NCBI GenBank assembly: GCA_002343325.1
Contig: DDSG01000121.1
Span: 15,844-53,228 of the forward strand
Direction of reading: 5' to 3'
Source of the DNA: Phycisphaerales bacterium UBA2396
GTDB lineage: Bacteria; Planctomycetota; Phycisphaerae; Phycisphaerales; UBA1924
DNA: 37,385 nt
Below are positions 8,947 to 16,378 of this stretch, piece by piece (the stretch's first letter is position 1; each line of letters begins with the position of its first letter). The position numbers and the translations under genes are program-made. Below the pieces are notes generated by a model. The model searched no databases. It worked only from the letters and a program-made list of their open reading frames with translations, and was not told where the DNA came from.

Positions 8947-9891
8947 ATGAAGAATCGATGTCTCCGGGCGCGGGCGTTCACGCTCATTGAACTCTTGGTG
9001 GTGATCGCGATCATCGCCGTGCTCATTGGGTTGCTGCTCCCCGCGCTCGGCAAGGCCCGCAAGGCGGCCCACCAGACCCGAAACCTCGCCAACCTTCACT
9101 CGGCCGGGCTCATCATGAGCCTCTACGCCAAGGACTACAAGTCCTGGTACCCCGTGGTGCCGCTCAGCGCCGCCAACCGCCTCAGCCTCCGCACCCGGCT
9201 CGATTATCAGTACACCTGCGGCGGGCTCGCCGGGCTCTTCTCACTCTGGCAGCTCGGCGACGGCACCGACTTTGGCTTCCGCTCGCCCGCCGCCCCCGGC
9301 AGCGGCCGCCCCCCGGGACCGGACAACACAACCTACCCCGACCTCCAGACGTTCCAACCCATCCTTCGCCCCTATCTCGACGCCTGGGCATGGCTCGTCA
9401 ACCCCGCGGACAAGGAAGACAAGTACTACGGCATGCCCTACGCCCCGCCCGTCGCCCGCAACTACGCCACCGCGACCTCCAAGATTCCCAAGGCGCCCGG
9501 CGGCGAGGAAGATGTCGTTTCGTACAACATCTCATACCTCTATTTTGCCGGCCTCAAGGAAGATGAACCGATCGTGATCAGCCCGCCGATCTTCGGCGAT
9601 GAGACCAACGGTCCGGACATCTCCACCTACGCCTTCTACGGCGGGGGCGGCGCCGGACAGGAGAACGCGACGCAGGCAAACACCCGCCCGGGGTACTACT
9701 CCAAGGCGGACAACTGGGGCACCGACGGCGGGTCCTTCGTGTTTACCGACGGCAGCGCACGCTTTCTCAGCACCGCTCTGCTCAACGGGAGCGTGCAGGA
9801 CGTCTTCTTCGGGACCGACACGATCCGATTCCCCAACAGCATCAACGCGTTCCGCAGAAACAGGAGCAACTTCATCCAAACCATCGACTGA
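8947..9891 (+). CDS. Prepilin-type N-terminal cleavage/methylation domain protein (pseudopilin, DUF1559-like)
   Basis: This is a type IV pilin-like or type II secretion pseudopilin-like protein (314 aa). It has a short basic leader ending ...RARA, followed by FTLIELLVVIAIIAVLIGLL, the classic prepilin peptidase site and hydrophobic helix. The residue before the cleaved bond is Ala rather than Gly, which is common in planctomycete members. The globular part is hydrophilic. It ends with a block containing FTDGSARF, which resembles the DG motif near the C-terminus of planctomycete DUF1559 proteins. The ATG at 8947 follows GAGG at 8932-8935 with a rather long 11-base gap; a TTG at 8938 is an alternative start. 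No other secretion or pilus genes are nearby, so its partner machinery lies elsewhere and its cargo role is unknown. Confidence 0.85.
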   Translation: MKNRCLRARAFTLIELLVVIAIIAVLIGLLLPALGKARKAAHQTRNLANLHSAGLIMSLYAKDYKSWYPVVPLSAANRLSLRTRLDYQYTCGGLAGLFSLWQLGDGTDFGFRSPAAPGSGRPPGPDNTTYPDLQTFQPILRPYLDAWAWLVNPADKEDKYYGMPYAPPVARNYATATSKIPKAPGGEEDVVSYNISYLYFAGLKEDEPIVISPPIFGDETNGPDISTYAFYGGGGAGQENATQANTRPGYYSKADNWGTDGGSFVFTDGSARFLSTALLNGSVQDVFFGTDTIRFPNSINAFRRNRSNFIQTID

Positions 9892-9919
9892 GCACGCCCA
9901 CACCCGGCGCCAGCGCTCC

Positions 9920-9925
9920 TAGGTT
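9920..9925 (+). promoter_or_regulatory. -10-like hexamer TAGGTT five bases before the permease GTG
   Basis: TAGGTT ends five bases before the GTG at 9931. There is no Shine-Dalgarno sequence and no clear -35. The placement suggests a leaderless transcript beginning at the start codon. Confidence 0.35.
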
Positions 9926-9930
9926 TCATC

Positions 9931-11463
9931 GTGGGCACCACTCCCGACGCGTTGCCATCCCCCAGTGATCGATCTCGCGCCGCCAGGCCGATCTGGCGCC
10001 GCGTTCTCGCCGCGCCCGAGGCCGGGCTTGTGCTGGTCATCCTTCTCCTGGGCGCAGCCCTCACCGTCTTCGGCGGCACGCGCCCGAGCAAGGACACCTG
10101 GGACATCACCCTTCCCACCTCCGCGATCGCCACCGTCCAATCCGGCGACATTCTCGTCAAGGCCGACGACCCCGCGCTGGTCGCCACGATCGCTTCGCGG
10201 CTTCCCGAACGTGAGGGGGGCAATCTGCGCATCGAGCAAGGGGGACAAACCCGTTCGTTCGACGCGGGGCAACGTCCCAGACTCGTCGAGGCCGAGGGCT
10301 CGCCCGCGGTGCTCAAGGTGCGAGTTCCCGTCAACAAGTTCCTGAACATCGAGAACCTCACGCTCGTCGCCAATAGCGCGAGCTACATCGCGATCATGGC
10401 CGTCGGCATGACGATGATCATCGCGATGGGCGGGATCGACCTCTCGGTCGGGATGATCTGGGCCCTGGCGGCGTACATCGGGGCGTTTGTCCTGAAGTAC
10501 CCGTGGAACCAGGGTCTTCCGACGTTGGGACTCGGTGGGTCTGCGGCGGCGTTCTGGTTCGCCGCGGTGCTGGGCGTGGGCTGCCTCGCAACGGGCCTCG
10601 CCGGGCGCGCCCGTACACTCGGGCACACCCCCATCGCCCGAGCTTCGATCCCCTTGCTCGCGGTCGGCGGGCTTGGGTCGCTCGCCGCACTTGCCGGCGT
10701 TGTGCTCGCGCTCCGGACCGTCGCATTCGAGAATCCAACCCTCGATCCGCTCCCCATGCCGTGGTACGTGTCGATCCCGCTGGGCGTCGGGGTGTGCGCC
10801 GCCGTCGGTGCCGTCTGCGGGCTTGTGAACGGCTCGCTCACCGTGGGGCTTCGTGTCCATCCGTTCATCATCACGCTGGGGATGATGGCTGTCCTCGAAG
10901 GAGCGATCTTCGTCCTCTCTCGCGGACAGTCGCTCGCGGGCGTGCCGGATTCGTACGGCTCGCACTTCTTCAAGCAAGAGATCGCAGGGGTCACCCCCGT
11001 GCCTGTCTTTGTGATGGTCGCTGTCGCGTCGCTGGGCGTGCTTCTGCTGACCCGATCGGTGCTTGGACGCCGCACGCTGGCGATCGGCGACAACGAGAAG
11101 GCCGCGATGTATGCAGGGATCCCCGTGGGGCGCGTGAAGATCACCGTCTTCACGCTGATGGGTGCCCTTGCCGGCCTCTCCGCCGCCGTCAACCTGGGGT
11201 ACTGGCAGGGCGCCAGCCCGGGGTCCGGGCAGGGGTACGAGCTTCAGGTCATCGCCGCCACGGTCATCGGCGGAGCTTCCCTTGCGGGCGGGCGCGGTTC
11301 CGCGCTCGGGGCGGTGCTCGGAGCCCTGCTGATCCAGCTCATCACCAACGGCATGATCATTCTCGACATCGATCAGTCGTACAACAAGATCGTGATGGGC
11401 ACTGCAATCGTGGTGGCCGTTGTCGTCGATCAGGCCAAACGTCAGCTTCAGCCCCGCAAGTAA
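9931..11463 (+). CDS. Sugar-type ABC transporter permease with a large extra soluble segment
   Basis: This is the membrane subunit of a ribose/xylose-type (CUT2) ABC importer, 510 aa against roughly 320-350 for typical RbsC proteins. The family core begins NFLTL-like at NKFLNIENL (residues 136-143) and continues AVGMTMIIAMGGIDLSVGM. It ends with LQVIAATVIGGASLAGGRG and a final helix. The first helix (about 31-48) is separated from the core by about 85 polar residues (50-135), where relatives have around ten. An additional hydrophobic stretch lies at about 190-260. The GTG start has no Shine-Dalgarno site but carries a TANNNT hexamer just upstream. The binding protein gene follows after 226 bases and the ATPase gene is 3.3 kb downstream. 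The substrate cannot be assigned. Confidence 0.9.
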   Translation: MGTTPDALPSPSDRSRAARPIWRRVLAAPEAGLVLVILLLGAALTVFGGTRPSKDTWDITLPTSAIATVQSGDILVKADDPALVATIASRLPEREGGNLRIEQGGQTRSFDAGQRPRLVEAEGSPAVLKVRVPVNKFLNIENLTLVANSASYIAIMAVGMTMIIAMGGIDLSVGMIWALAAYIGAFVLKYPWNQGLPTLGLGGSAAAFWFAAVLGVGCLATGLAGRARTLGHTPIARASIPLLAVGGLGSLAALAGVVLALRTVAFENPTLDPLPMPWYVSIPLGVGVCAAVGAVCGLVNGSLTVGLRVHPFIITLGMMAVLEGAIFVLSRGQSLAGVPDSYGSHFFKQEIAGVTPVPVFVMVAVASLGVLLLTRSVLGRRTLAIGDNEKAAMYAGIPVGRVKITVFTLMGALAGLSAAVNLGYWQGASPGSGQGYELQVIAATVIGGASLAGGRGSALGAVLGALLIQLITNGMIILDIDQSYNKIVMGTAIVVAVVVDQAKRQLQPRK

Positions 11464-11689
11464 TGCCCGTGGTCGGCCCGGTTCTGCCCGAACAGCCCCG
11501 ATTCCCCCCGGGTTTGTCCCGATCGGGCACCCGTTCGTGTGCCTTCCGATCGGCCTACTCGCCCGGCACTCGCCCGAATCCCACGCGTCTAACCACAGGC
11601 AGCCTCCGTGCGTGAACGCGGGGTATGCTGAAGCGTCTCGTGGCCATCGGCGGGCGTCTCCGCCGAACACGCCGCCCCCTGGGAGATCG
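11464..11689 (+). other. Gap between permease and binding-protein genes
   Basis: This 226-base gap has no gene. A TATGCT hexamer at 11624-11629 could be a -10 element for the binding protein, but no matching -35 is visible. I see no terminator hairpin with a T-tract, so read-through from the permease is possible. Confidence 0.4.
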
Positions 11690-12724
11690 ATGAACATGAT
11701 GATTCCGCGTCTTTCGCGTCGTGCCCTTCTCGCCTTCAGCGCGGGCCTCGCCTTGGCTTCGTCCGCCCTCGCATCAGGCTCGGGTCGCCCGGCCGCCAAG
11801 TCGTACGAGTTCGGCGTGATCGCCAAGAGCCAGTCGAACCCCGTTTTCCAGGCCGCTCGCACCGGCGCCATCGACGCCGCCCGAGACCTCTCGAAGAAGC
11901 ACGGCGTCGACATCAAGATCAACTGGCGCACACCAACCAACGAAGACGCCCAGCTTCAGGCTCAGTATCTCGAACAGCTCGCCACCCAGGGTGTGGACGG
12001 CATCGCCATCTCCTGCTCGGACGCCAACGTGCTCACCAAGGCGATCGACTCCGCCGTTGACAGCGGCGTCCCCATCGTCACCTTCGACAGCGACGCCCCC
12101 AAGAGCAAGCGATTCGCGTACTACGGGATCGATGACGTGGAATGCGGCCGCAAGCTGATGCGCGAGCTCGCCGCCGCGATGGGCGACAAGGGCGGCAAGG
12201 TCGCCGTCCTCGCCGGCAACCAGAACGCCCCCAACCTTCAGGCCCGCGTGCGCGGCGTCCGCGAAGAGCTCGCCAAGCTCAAGGGCTTTGAGCTCAAGGA
12301 GGTCTACTACCACAAGGAAACCGCCAACGACGCCGCCGCCAAGGTCCAGGAGGTTCAGACCGCCAACCCCGATGTCGCAGGCTGGGCGATGGTCGGCGGC
12401 TGGCCCCTCTTCACCAAGAACGCTCTCGACGGCGTGTACGACAAGGCCAAGGTCGCCGCCGTCGACGCACTCCCCGAGCAGATCGAGTACGTCAAGGCCG
12501 GTCAGGTGCAGGCCCTCGTCGTGCAGGACTGCTACGGCTGGGGTTACCAGTCGGTCGTGATGCTCTTTGAGAAGGTGCACAACAACAAGACCCCCGAGAA
12601 GGTCGTCAACACCTTCGAGCTCAAGACCGTCACCAAGGACAACGCCGAGCAGTACCAGGACCTGTGGAAGAAGTGGCTCGGCTCCAAGGACGACAAGAAG
12701 GACGAGCCCGCCGGCCGCAAGTAA
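11690..12724 (+). CDS. Sugar-type ABC transporter substrate-binding protein
   Basis: This is a periplasmic binding protein of the ribose/galactose type (Peripla_BP_4), 344 aa, that would deliver a sugar to the permease encoded just upstream. The export signal is about 30 residues long (MNMMIPRLSRRALLAFSAGL then ASSALASG) and contains Arg-Arg, so Tat export is possible but not certain. The mature part starts with FGVIAKSQSNPVFQAARTGA and contains QLATQGVDGIAISCSD and GVPIVTFDSDAP, which are typical of the family's first lobe. The C-terminus is a short charged tail (DDKKDEPAGRK). GGGAG lies at 11681-11685; the ATG at 11690 is close to it (four bases), and the ATG at 11696 would have better spacing. 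A strong terminator follows directly, so this gene ends a transcription unit before the ATPase. Confidence 0.9.
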   Translation: MNMMIPRLSRRALLAFSAGLALASSALASGSGRPAAKSYEFGVIAKSQSNPVFQAARTGAIDAARDLSKKHGVDIKINWRTPTNEDAQLQAQYLEQLATQGVDGIAISCSDANVLTKAIDSAVDSGVPIVTFDSDAPKSKRFAYYGIDDVECGRKLMRELAAAMGDKGGKVAVLAGNQNAPNLQARVRGVREELAKLKGFELKEVYYHKETANDAAAKVQEVQTANPDVAGWAMVGGWPLFTKNALDGVYDKAKVAAVDALPEQIEYVKAGQVQALVVQDCYGWGYQSVVMLFEKVHNNKTPEKVVNTFELKTVTKDNAEQYQDLWKKWLGSKDDKKDEPAGRK

Positions 12725-12755
12725 TCGCCCGCCTCCAATCCCACGCGCCACTCAG

Positions 12756-12795
12756 ACGGTGCATGGCCACGCAGAACGGCCATGCACCGTTTTTT
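12756..12795 (+). terminator. Strong intrinsic terminator after the binding-protein gene
   Basis: ACGGTGCATGGCC (12756-12768) pairs perfectly with GGCCATGCACCGT (12778-12790) around a nine-base loop, followed by a run of six T (12790-12795). This is the clearest terminator in the window. Confidence 0.92.
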
Positions 12796-13009
12796 CGTCC
12801 CCGGTCTATGCGCAGACACCCCTCCCGTCCCGAGCAATCGGACGAGATCACAGAACGTACACCGTCGACGCCACAGAACCCCACTGATTCCCAACGCTCT
12901 ATCGATCACTTCGGCTTCGCGTCCGGATGGGCCCGATATTCTCGGACCATAAGCCCGAGGGTCTTTTCGCAGCCCGCGATAAAGATCCCAGTCAGACGAA
13001 GTTCATTCT

Positions 13010-13037
13010 TTGGAAAATCGGGCGCATCGCGTATATT
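13010..13037 (+). promoter_or_regulatory. Sigma70-like promoter for the second dockerin-like gene
   Basis: TTGGAA (13010-13015) and TATATT (13032-13037) are separated by 16 bases. The local AT-rich patch stands out from GC-rich surroundings. Transcription would start near 13044. Confidence 0.5.
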
Positions 13038-13046
13038 CAGAGGAAA

Positions 13047-13125
13047 CCATCCGGAGGGATGGACCGGCCGCCCACGCGGACGGTGCGCGGACATTGAGCG
13101 GGCCACTCTGCGTGGGGCGGCCCGG
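13047..13125 (+). promoter_or_regulatory. Structured 5' leader: two hairpins
   Basis: Stem 1 is CCATCC-GGAG-GGATGG (13047-13062). Stem 2 pairs GGCCGCCCACGC (13066-13077) with GCGTGGGGCGGCC (13110-13122). It has 12 base pairs and one bulged G, and extends outward through CC/GG, enclosing about 32 bases. No known riboswitch consensus is met. Confidence 0.55.
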
Positions 13126-13198
13126 CGAGGTTCAGAGGGATACGCGGCGTACGTCGCGGCCGATGCACAAATCGGTGAAGTCTTTGAAGGAGCGAATC

Positions 13199-14656
13199 AT
13201 GAAGATCGGAATGTCCAAGACGTTGGTGGCCGCCATGGCCGCCGGTTTCGCCTGCAGCGCCATGGCGCAGGAATCCGTGACCTACACCGGCGTGAACTCC
13301 AACGAGTCGCAGGGCAACGCTGCGAACGAGATCCGCAACCCCACCCTCGTCGGCGGGTACGCCGTCGGTCAGATCCGCGTCAGCGGCTCGCTCAGCGAAG
13401 TCAACACAGGGACGTTCGCCTCCGAGGCCGACATCCGCGTGACCGCTCCGGATGGTACGACGTTCTACACCCTGAACCCCTTCACCACGACAGGCTTCAC
13501 CGGCACGGTGACTGTCGATGGCTACATCTTCAACCTCCCCGCTGCCTACGCCGACGCGGCCGGCACGTGGACGCTCGAGTTCTTCGAGTCCTTCAACGAC
13601 GGCGCCGGTGCTGACGCGATCTGGGACACCATCACGATCGAGTTCATTCCCCCGCCCCCGCCCCCGGCCAACGACAACTGCGGCGATGCGATCGCGGTCG
13701 GCCTCGGCACGGTCAGCGGCAACACCGCCGCCGCCACGACCGATGGCACGGCGAGCTGCACGACGTCGGGCAAGGACGTCTGGTACTCCTTCACCGCGCC
13801 CTACGCCGGCGACTTCAAGATCGATACGTGCGCGTCCTCGGGCTTTGACTCGGTTCTGAGCCTCTTCGACACCTGCGGCGGCACCGAGATCGCCTGCAAC
13901 GACGACGCGACCTGCTCCTTCTCCGGGCTGCGTTCCACCATCCAGCGCACCTTCGCCGACGGGGAGACGGTCCTCGTCCGCGTTGCCGGCTTCGGTTCCT
14001 CGCCAGCCAGTGGCGCCTTCTCCCTCAACGTCACGGCTGTGACGCCCCCGCCCCCGCCCCCGGCCAACGATGAATGCGCCGGCGCCCTGCCCATCTCCAA
14101 CGGCGACGCTCAGGCCTACTCCACCGAGTCCGCGACCTCCAGCGGCCTGACGCTCGCCAACTGCGGCCTGCCCATCACCATCAACAACGACATCTTCTTC
14201 ACCTACACCGCCGACTGCACCGGCACCGTCTCCATCTCGACCTGCGGCACCAACTACGACACCGTCCTGGCCGTCTTCGATGCCTGCGGCGGCACGCAGA
14301 TCGCCTGCGACGATGACACCTGCGACGGCATCACGCCCCCGGGCAGCGCCCTCGCCTCGCAGCTTTCCTTCTCGGCCACCGCCGGCTCGACCTACGTCAT
14401 CGCCGTCGGTTCCTACCTCACCAGCGCCTCCGGCGCCGGCGTCATCAGCATCTCCTGCACCCCCGACACCCCCACCTGCGAAGCCGACTTCGACGGTGAC
14501 GGGTTCGTCGACTTCTTCGACTTCGACGCCTACGCCGGCTGCTTCGAGGATCCCAACAACTGCCCGCCCGGCAAGGACGCGGACTTCGACAACGACGGCT
14601 TCGTCGACTTCTTCGACTTCGACGCCTATGTCGCGGCCTTCGAAATCGGCTGCTAA
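13199..14656 (+). CDS. Secreted protein with P-domain-like and PPC-like modules and GC-type dockerin-like anchor
   Basis: This 485-residue exported protein has modular beta-sandwich architecture; its function is not known. A signal peptide ends near AMAQ (residues 18-21). Residues 22-155 resemble a proprotein-convertase P-like or jelly-roll domain (DIRVTAPDGTTFYTL, TWTLEFFESF). Two related modules follow, each introduced by a poly-proline linker and a start like ANDNCGDAI or ANDECAGAL, and sharing FTA/FTY and FD-CGGT-IACDDD. These look like bacterial pre-peptidase C-terminal (PPC) domains. The tail has two ADFD-DGFVDFFDFDAY calcium loops and ends in Gly-Cys. AAGGAG upstream and the signal peptide fix the ATG at 13199. 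It sits between genes of one ABC importer but is bounded by terminators on both sides, so it is probably transcribed alone. Confidence 0.87.
   Translation: MKIGMSKTLVAAMAAGFACSAMAQESVTYTGVNSNESQGNAANEIRNPTLVGGYAVGQIRVSGSLSEVNTGTFASEADIRVTAPDGTTFYTLNPFTTTGFTGTVTVDGYIFNLPAAYADAAGTWTLEFFESFNDGAGADAIWDTITIEFIPPPPPPANDNCGDAIAVGLGTVSGNTAAATTDGTASCTTSGKDVWYSFTAPYAGDFKIDTCASSGFDSVLSLFDTCGGTEIACNDDATCSFSGLRSTIQRTFADGETVLVRVAGFGSSPASGAFSLNVTAVTPPPPPPANDECAGALPISNGDAQAYSTESATSSGLTLANCGLPITINNDIFFTYTADCTGTVSISTCGTNYDTVLAVFDACGGTQIACDDDTCDGITPPGSALASQLSFSATAGSTYVIAVGSYLTSASGAGVISISCTPDTPTCEADFDGDGFVDFFDFDAYAGCFEDPNNCPPGKDADFDNDGFVDFFDFDAYVAAFEIGC
14483..14653 (+). repeat. Copy 2 of an inverted repeat encoding dockerin-like tails
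   Basis: This copy encodes the last 57 residues of the preceding secreted protein. It is about 87% identical by hand count to the reverse complement of 6570-6740. The internal 51-base units are at 14483-14533 and 14579-14629. Confidence 0.8.
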
Positions 14657-14680
14657 GCCCCTCTGATTCCAACATCCACC

Positions 14681-14715
14681 GCGGGGCGCTCCCGGAGCGC
14701 CCCGCTTTCTTTTTT
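14681..14715 (+). terminator. Intrinsic terminator after the second dockerin-like gene
   Basis: GCGGGGCGCTC pairs with GAGCGCCCCGC around a three-base loop, followed by TTTCTTTTTT. It separates the secreted-protein gene from the ATPase gene. Confidence 0.9.
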
Positions 14716-14730
14716 CATCCGTTGTTCGTG

Positions 14731-14736
14731 TACACT
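14731..14736 (+). promoter_or_regulatory. -10-like hexamer TACACT ten bases before the ATPase ATG
   Basis: TACACT lies between the terminator and the ATG at 14747. A start six or seven bases on would leave a leader of about four bases. No good -35 is seen; the T-rich terminator tail occupies that position. Confidence 0.4.
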
Positions 14737-14746
14737 TCCCCGACCC

Positions 14747-16369
14747 ATGCCCACCGATCAGCCCATCCTCCTGACCGCCGAGAACATCTCCAAACGCTTC
14801 GGCGTCACGCAGGCGCTCGACAACGTCTCCGTCACCTTCCTCAAGGGCGAGGTCCATGCCCTGATGGGAGAGAACGGCGCGGGCAAGAGCACCCTCGGCA
14901 AGGTCATCGCCGGGCTCCACCGCCAAGACTCGGGCACCGTCACAATCCACACGCCAGGCGGCCCCCGCGTGCTCCCGCCGGGCTCGATCGACGACGCCTT
15001 CGCCGCGGGCGTTCGCATCGTCCACCAGGAGTTGGCCCAGTGCCCGCAGCTCTCGGTCGCCGAGAACCTCTGCCTGCACGACCTGCCGACACGGGGCGGC
15101 CTGCTCGACCGCCGCACGATGAACGATCGGGCCGCAGCCCTTGTTCACCAGCTCGATCCCTCCATTGACGTCCGCGAGCCGCTGGGCTCGCTCGCCCCGG
15201 GACGACGCCAGATCTGCCAGATCGCCGCCAGCCTCGACGATCGATCCGCCCACGGCGGGTCCGCTCCAAGCCTCATCGTCTTCGACGAGCCCACCAGCTC
15301 CCTCTCCGTCGCCGAGGCGGACCGTCTGCTTCAGATCGCCCGCGATCTGGCCGCCCGCGGCCTGACCATCGTCTACGTCTCCCACCGCATGGCCGAGATC
15401 TTCGCCGTCTGCGATCGCGTCACCGTCCTGCGTGACGGCAAGTACGTCGCGACCTCCGACGTCAAGGGGCTCACCGAGGCCGACCTCGTCGAACAGATGA
15501 TCGGCCGCCGACTGACCACGCCCGCCGGGCGGATCCGAGGCTCCTCCGCCAACGCCGATGATCCCGCCGCCGCCGCGCTCAAGGCCGAAGGCGGCGAGCA
15601 CCACCACGGCGCCTTCGCCTCGCCCGGTGCTGTTGTTCTGGATGTCAAGGGCATCTCCTCGCCCGGAAAGCTCCGCGATGTGTCCCTCGCCGTCCGCGCG
15701 GGCGAAGTCGTTGGCCTCGGCGGGCTCGTCGGCGCAGGCCGTTCCGAACTCCTCGACGCCATCTTCGGGCTCGATGCCAACTCCTCGGGCTCGGTCAGCA
15801 TCGACGGGGCCGCGACCAACCGCTCCGGCCCACGCGATTCCATCGCCCGCGGGATGGGCTACGTCCCGGAGGACCGCCGCCTGCAAGGTCTCTTCTTCCA
15901 GCTCTCGGTGGGCGAGAACATCGTGATGCCCTTCATGCAGCGGCTCGCCGCGCTCCTGGGCATCCGCAACGTCTCCGCCGAACGATCCCTCGTCGCCGAC
16001 AAGTTCACCGAGTTCCGCGTCAAGGCCGCCGGGCAAAGCTCGCTCCCCGGCGAACTCTCCGGCGGGAACCAGCAGAAACTCCTCATCGCCCGCTGGATGG
16101 GCAAGGACACCAAGGTTCTGCTGCTCGACGAGCCGACCCGCGGCATCGACGTGGGCACCAAAGCCGAGGTCTACAAGCTCATCCACGCCGCCGCTGACCG
16201 CGGCATGGCTGTGCTGCTCGTGTCCTCCGAGATGCCCGAATTGCTCGCCCTGTCCGATCGCATTCTCGTGATGGCCGGCGGGCGCATCACCGGCGAGCTC
16301 GCCGGCGACCAGATGAACCAGGCCAACATCCTCAAGCTCGCGACGGTCGACTCTCGGGCGAGCGCGTAA
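14747..16369 (+). CDS. Sugar-type ABC transporter ATP-binding protein (two ABC domains)
   Basis: This is the energising subunit of a CUT2 (RbsA-like) importer, 540 aa, with two fused nucleotide-binding domains. Domain 1 has Walker A GENGAGKST, a weakened signature (LAPGRRQ in place of LSGGQ), and Walker B IVFDEPTSSL. Domain 2 has the degenerate Walker A GLVGAGRSE that is usual for this family, a canonical signature LSGGNQQ and Walker B LLLDEPTRGIDVG. An unusual linker of about 35 residues, including GGEHHHGAF, joins the halves. It should work with the permease and binding protein encoded at 9.9-12.7 kb, although a secreted-protein gene and two terminators lie between. There is no Shine-Dalgarno site before the ATG. 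The substrate is unknown. Confidence 0.93.
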   Translation: MPTDQPILLTAENISKRFGVTQALDNVSVTFLKGEVHALMGENGAGKSTLGKVIAGLHRQDSGTVTIHTPGGPRVLPPGSIDDAFAAGVRIVHQELAQCPQLSVAENLCLHDLPTRGGLLDRRTMNDRAAALVHQLDPSIDVREPLGSLAPGRRQICQIAASLDDRSAHGGSAPSLIVFDEPTSSLSVAEADRLLQIARDLAARGLTIVYVSHRMAEIFAVCDRVTVLRDGKYVATSDVKGLTEADLVEQMIGRRLTTPAGRIRGSSANADDPAAAALKAEGGEHHHGAFASPGAVVLDVKGISSPGKLRDVSLAVRAGEVVGLGGLVGAGRSELLDAIFGLDANSSGSVSIDGAATNRSGPRDSIARGMGYVPEDRRLQGLFFQLSVGENIVMPFMQRLAALLGIRNVSAERSLVADKFTEFRVKAAGQSSLPGELSGGNQQKLLIARWMGKDTKVLLLDEPTRGIDVGTKAEVYKLIHAAADRGMAVLLVSSEMPELLALSDRILVMAGGRITGELAGDQMNQANILKLATVDSRASA

Positions 16370-16378
16370 GCCGGTCGC

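Larger units (their letters stand above)
12797..13198 (+). other. Long intergenic region with promoter and structured leader
   Basis: Counting from the binding-protein stop, 474 bases have no gene. The first part holds the terminator. From 12797 to about 13000 I see nothing specific. The end holds a promoter (13010-13037) and a leader of about 155 nt with two stems (13047-13062 and 13064-13125). Open frames extend upstream of 13199 but lack coding character. Confidence 0.6.

Noticed and set aside
9919..11940. A 673-codon minus-strand frame opposite the permease.
   Set aside because: The composition is charged and low in complexity with no domain, and the plus-strand permease is clear.
13041..13080. 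Resemblance of AAACCATCC-hairpin to a cyclic-di-GMP-I riboswitch.
   Set aside because: The AAACC and hairpin start is suggestive, but the required ACGCAAAGC stretch and second receptor helix are missing.
13037..16186. A 1049-codon open frame on the minus strand.
   Set aside because: It lies opposite two well-supported genes and terminators, with a Gly/Val/Asp/Ala-rich translation. It is a shadow frame produced by high GC at third positions.
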